In this document: in pieces, positions 5,019 through 5,752 of the stretch
Numbering within the stretch: position 1 is the stretch's first letter
Layout: the number at the start of each line of letters is the position of its first letter
From: Deltaproteobacteria bacterium
Lineage (GTDB): Bacteria; Desulfobacterota; Dissulfuribacteria; Dissulfuribacterales; UBA3076
Reading direction: 5' to 3'
NCBI GenBank assembly: GCA_021159445.1
Contig: JAGGRV010000438.1
Span: 1-5,752, forward strand
DNA length: 5,752 bases
The notes under the pieces: generated by a model
Databases searched by the model: none
The model's input: only the letters and a program-made list of their open reading frames with translations
What the model was told of the DNA's origin: nothing
Translations under genes and position numbers: made by a program

Positions 5019-5264
5019 ATGAGAACGACACTATCAATAGATGATGATGTGATGGAACGTGCACGGGCCGTTGCTGCCAAATTGAGCACACCATTTAAGA
5101 CGATTGTCAACGAAGCTCTTCGTGCTGGCCTGGACCAGGTGGAACAACCAGCGAAGCAGCGTCGCTACAAAACGAAACCTCACAAAATGGGCCTCCGGCA
5201 AGGCCGCAATCTAGATAATATCCAAGAACTGCTGGCCCAGATTGAAGGCGAGAATTCCTGTTGA
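5019..5264 (+). CDS. vapB: VapB-type antitoxin (ribbon-helix-helix)
   Basis: This 81-residue protein should neutralise the VapC toxin encoded next to it and repress their shared promoter. The N-terminus MRTTLSIDDDVMERARAVAA is a typical ribbon-helix-helix module: a short beta strand followed by a helix, then a second helix around FKTIVNEALRAGL (26-38). The C-terminal part (about 49-79) has the pattern RYKTKP, GLRQG, NLDNIQELL, IEGE, which I associate with VapB partners of this PIN-toxin branch; this tail should wrap the toxin. ATG 5019 is the only sensible start because the RHH strand begins at residue 1-2. There is no SD, and the promoter lies immediately upstream. The stop overlaps the toxin start by 4 bp (TTGA), so translation is probably coupled. 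Confidence 0.88.
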   Translation: MRTTLSIDDDVMERARAVAAKLSTPFKTIVNEALRAGLDQVEQPAKQRRYKTKPHKMGLRQGRNLDNIQELLAQIEGENSC

Positions 5265-5689
5265 TTCTCGTCGATGCCAATATTCTATTGTACGCGGAAG
5301 ACTCTCTTCAGTCCCGTCACCAGCAAGCGCGTGCATGGTGGGATGGCCAGCTATCCGGAACTGGAGTTGTCTGTCTGTGCTGGACGGTTATGTCCGCATT
5401 TATTCGTATAGGGACTAATCCAAGGGTCTTCGATCACCCGCTTTCTCTCGAACAAGCACTTGCTCGTGTACAGAGCTGGTTGGATCAGCCCTGTACGAGA
5501 GTCGTTCGGCCGACCGAGCGACACTGGACTGTTTTCAAGCAGATGCTCACGGATGGTCAGGCTGTCGCCAATCTGGTGACAGACGCACATTTGGCAGCTC
5601 TTGCCATTGAACATGGTTGCGAGTTGGCCTCTACCGATTTTGATTTCGCTCGTTTTCCCAAACTGAAGTGGAGGAACCCCCACGCCTGA
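5261..5689 (+). CDS. vapC: VapC-type PIN-domain ribonuclease toxin
   Basis: VapC toxins are Mg2+-dependent endoribonucleases that stop translation by cutting tRNA or rRNA. This 142-residue protein spans a whole PIN domain. It opens with VDANILLYA (Asp5, Asn7) and closes with NLVTDAHLAALAIEHG (Asp108) and STDFDFARFP (Asp126, Asp128). The second acidic residue of the canonical PIN tetrad, often Glu in an EFxR/HEFL context, is replaced by Ala46 in WTVMSAFIRIGTNPRVF in my alignment. I recall Gly or Ala here in related VapCs, so the protein may still be active. Target RNA cannot be read from the sequence. The start is TTG 5261, overlapping the vapB stop; MILVDAN is the normal PIN N-terminus, so this start is firm. 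No SD of note precedes it, consistent with coupling to vapB translation. Confidence 0.88.
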   Translation: MILVDANILLYAEDSLQSRHQQARAWWDGQLSGTGVVCLCWTVMSAFIRIGTNPRVFDHPLSLEQALARVQSWLDQPCTRVVRPTERHWTVFKQMLTDGQAVANLVTDAHLAALAIEHGCELASTDFDFARFPKLKWRNPHA

Positions 5690-5752
5690 CCGATCTAAGG
5701 AACATACAATAAATAACTTGAACAAATTAATGTCTTTTTTGCCGTCTTCTTC

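Noticed and set aside
5690..5752. Terminator or further gene after vapC
   Set aside because: There is a run of six T (about 5733-5738) but no stem before it, and the sequence ends too soon to judge a new frame.

Overview
The window reads as a bacterial chromosome segment in which a conserved metabolic gene pair sits between accessory, mobile-looking modules. Base composition changes along it: the left end (Fic gene, about 143-847) is visibly AT-rich, while the acuC-acs block (1586-4701) is richer in G+C. The acetate enzymes, the SD-dependent TTG and GTG starts and the VapBC subtype would fit a Gram-negative anaerobe such as a Desulfobacterota (former deltaproteobacteria) member. That assignment is a guess from gene content, because no rRNA or marker gene is present.

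Layout. Positions 2-82 hold the last 26 codons of an unidentified gene, followed by two short hairpins. Positions 143-847 encode a Fic-domain protein whose Fic motif has Gln where the catalytic His should be. From 848 to 1585 there is no convincing gene. This gap holds a possible sigma70-type promoter (850-877), a structured block at about 891-966 that on the minus strand resembles the 3' end (domains V/VI) of a group II intron, a perfect 11-bp hairpin (1197-1229), and a 21-bp stem-loop (1354-1436) whose three mismatches all become G-U pairs only in a minus-strand RNA.

The central block is acuC (1586-2716, a zinc-dependent acetyl-lysine deacetylase of the HDAC superfamily) followed 14 bp later by acs (2731-4701, AMP-forming acetyl-CoA synthetase). 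The Acs protein keeps the acetylatable lysine in PKTRSGK (K618). The pair therefore encodes an enzyme together with the deacetylase expected to reactivate it, so acetate activation and its post-translational switch are probably co-transcribed. No matching acetyltransferase (AcuA/Pat type) lies in the window.

Downstream, 4702-4925 carries on the minus strand what looks like a decayed fragment of a mobile-element protein. Then comes a compact VapBC toxin-antitoxin pair (vapB 5019-5264, vapC 5261-5689). Its promoter is almost consensus, and the -10 box is only 6 bp from the vapB ATG, which predicts a leaderless mRNA. The promoter is covered by a 17-bp near-palindrome and by seven clustered GATG/CATC tetrads, a good candidate autoregulatory operator. 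The last 63 bases hold nothing I can identify.

I found no clear evidence of a wholly new system. The most useful leads are the His-less Fic protein, the leaderless vapBC promoter with its box array, the minus-strand stem-loop, and the possible group II intron relic.
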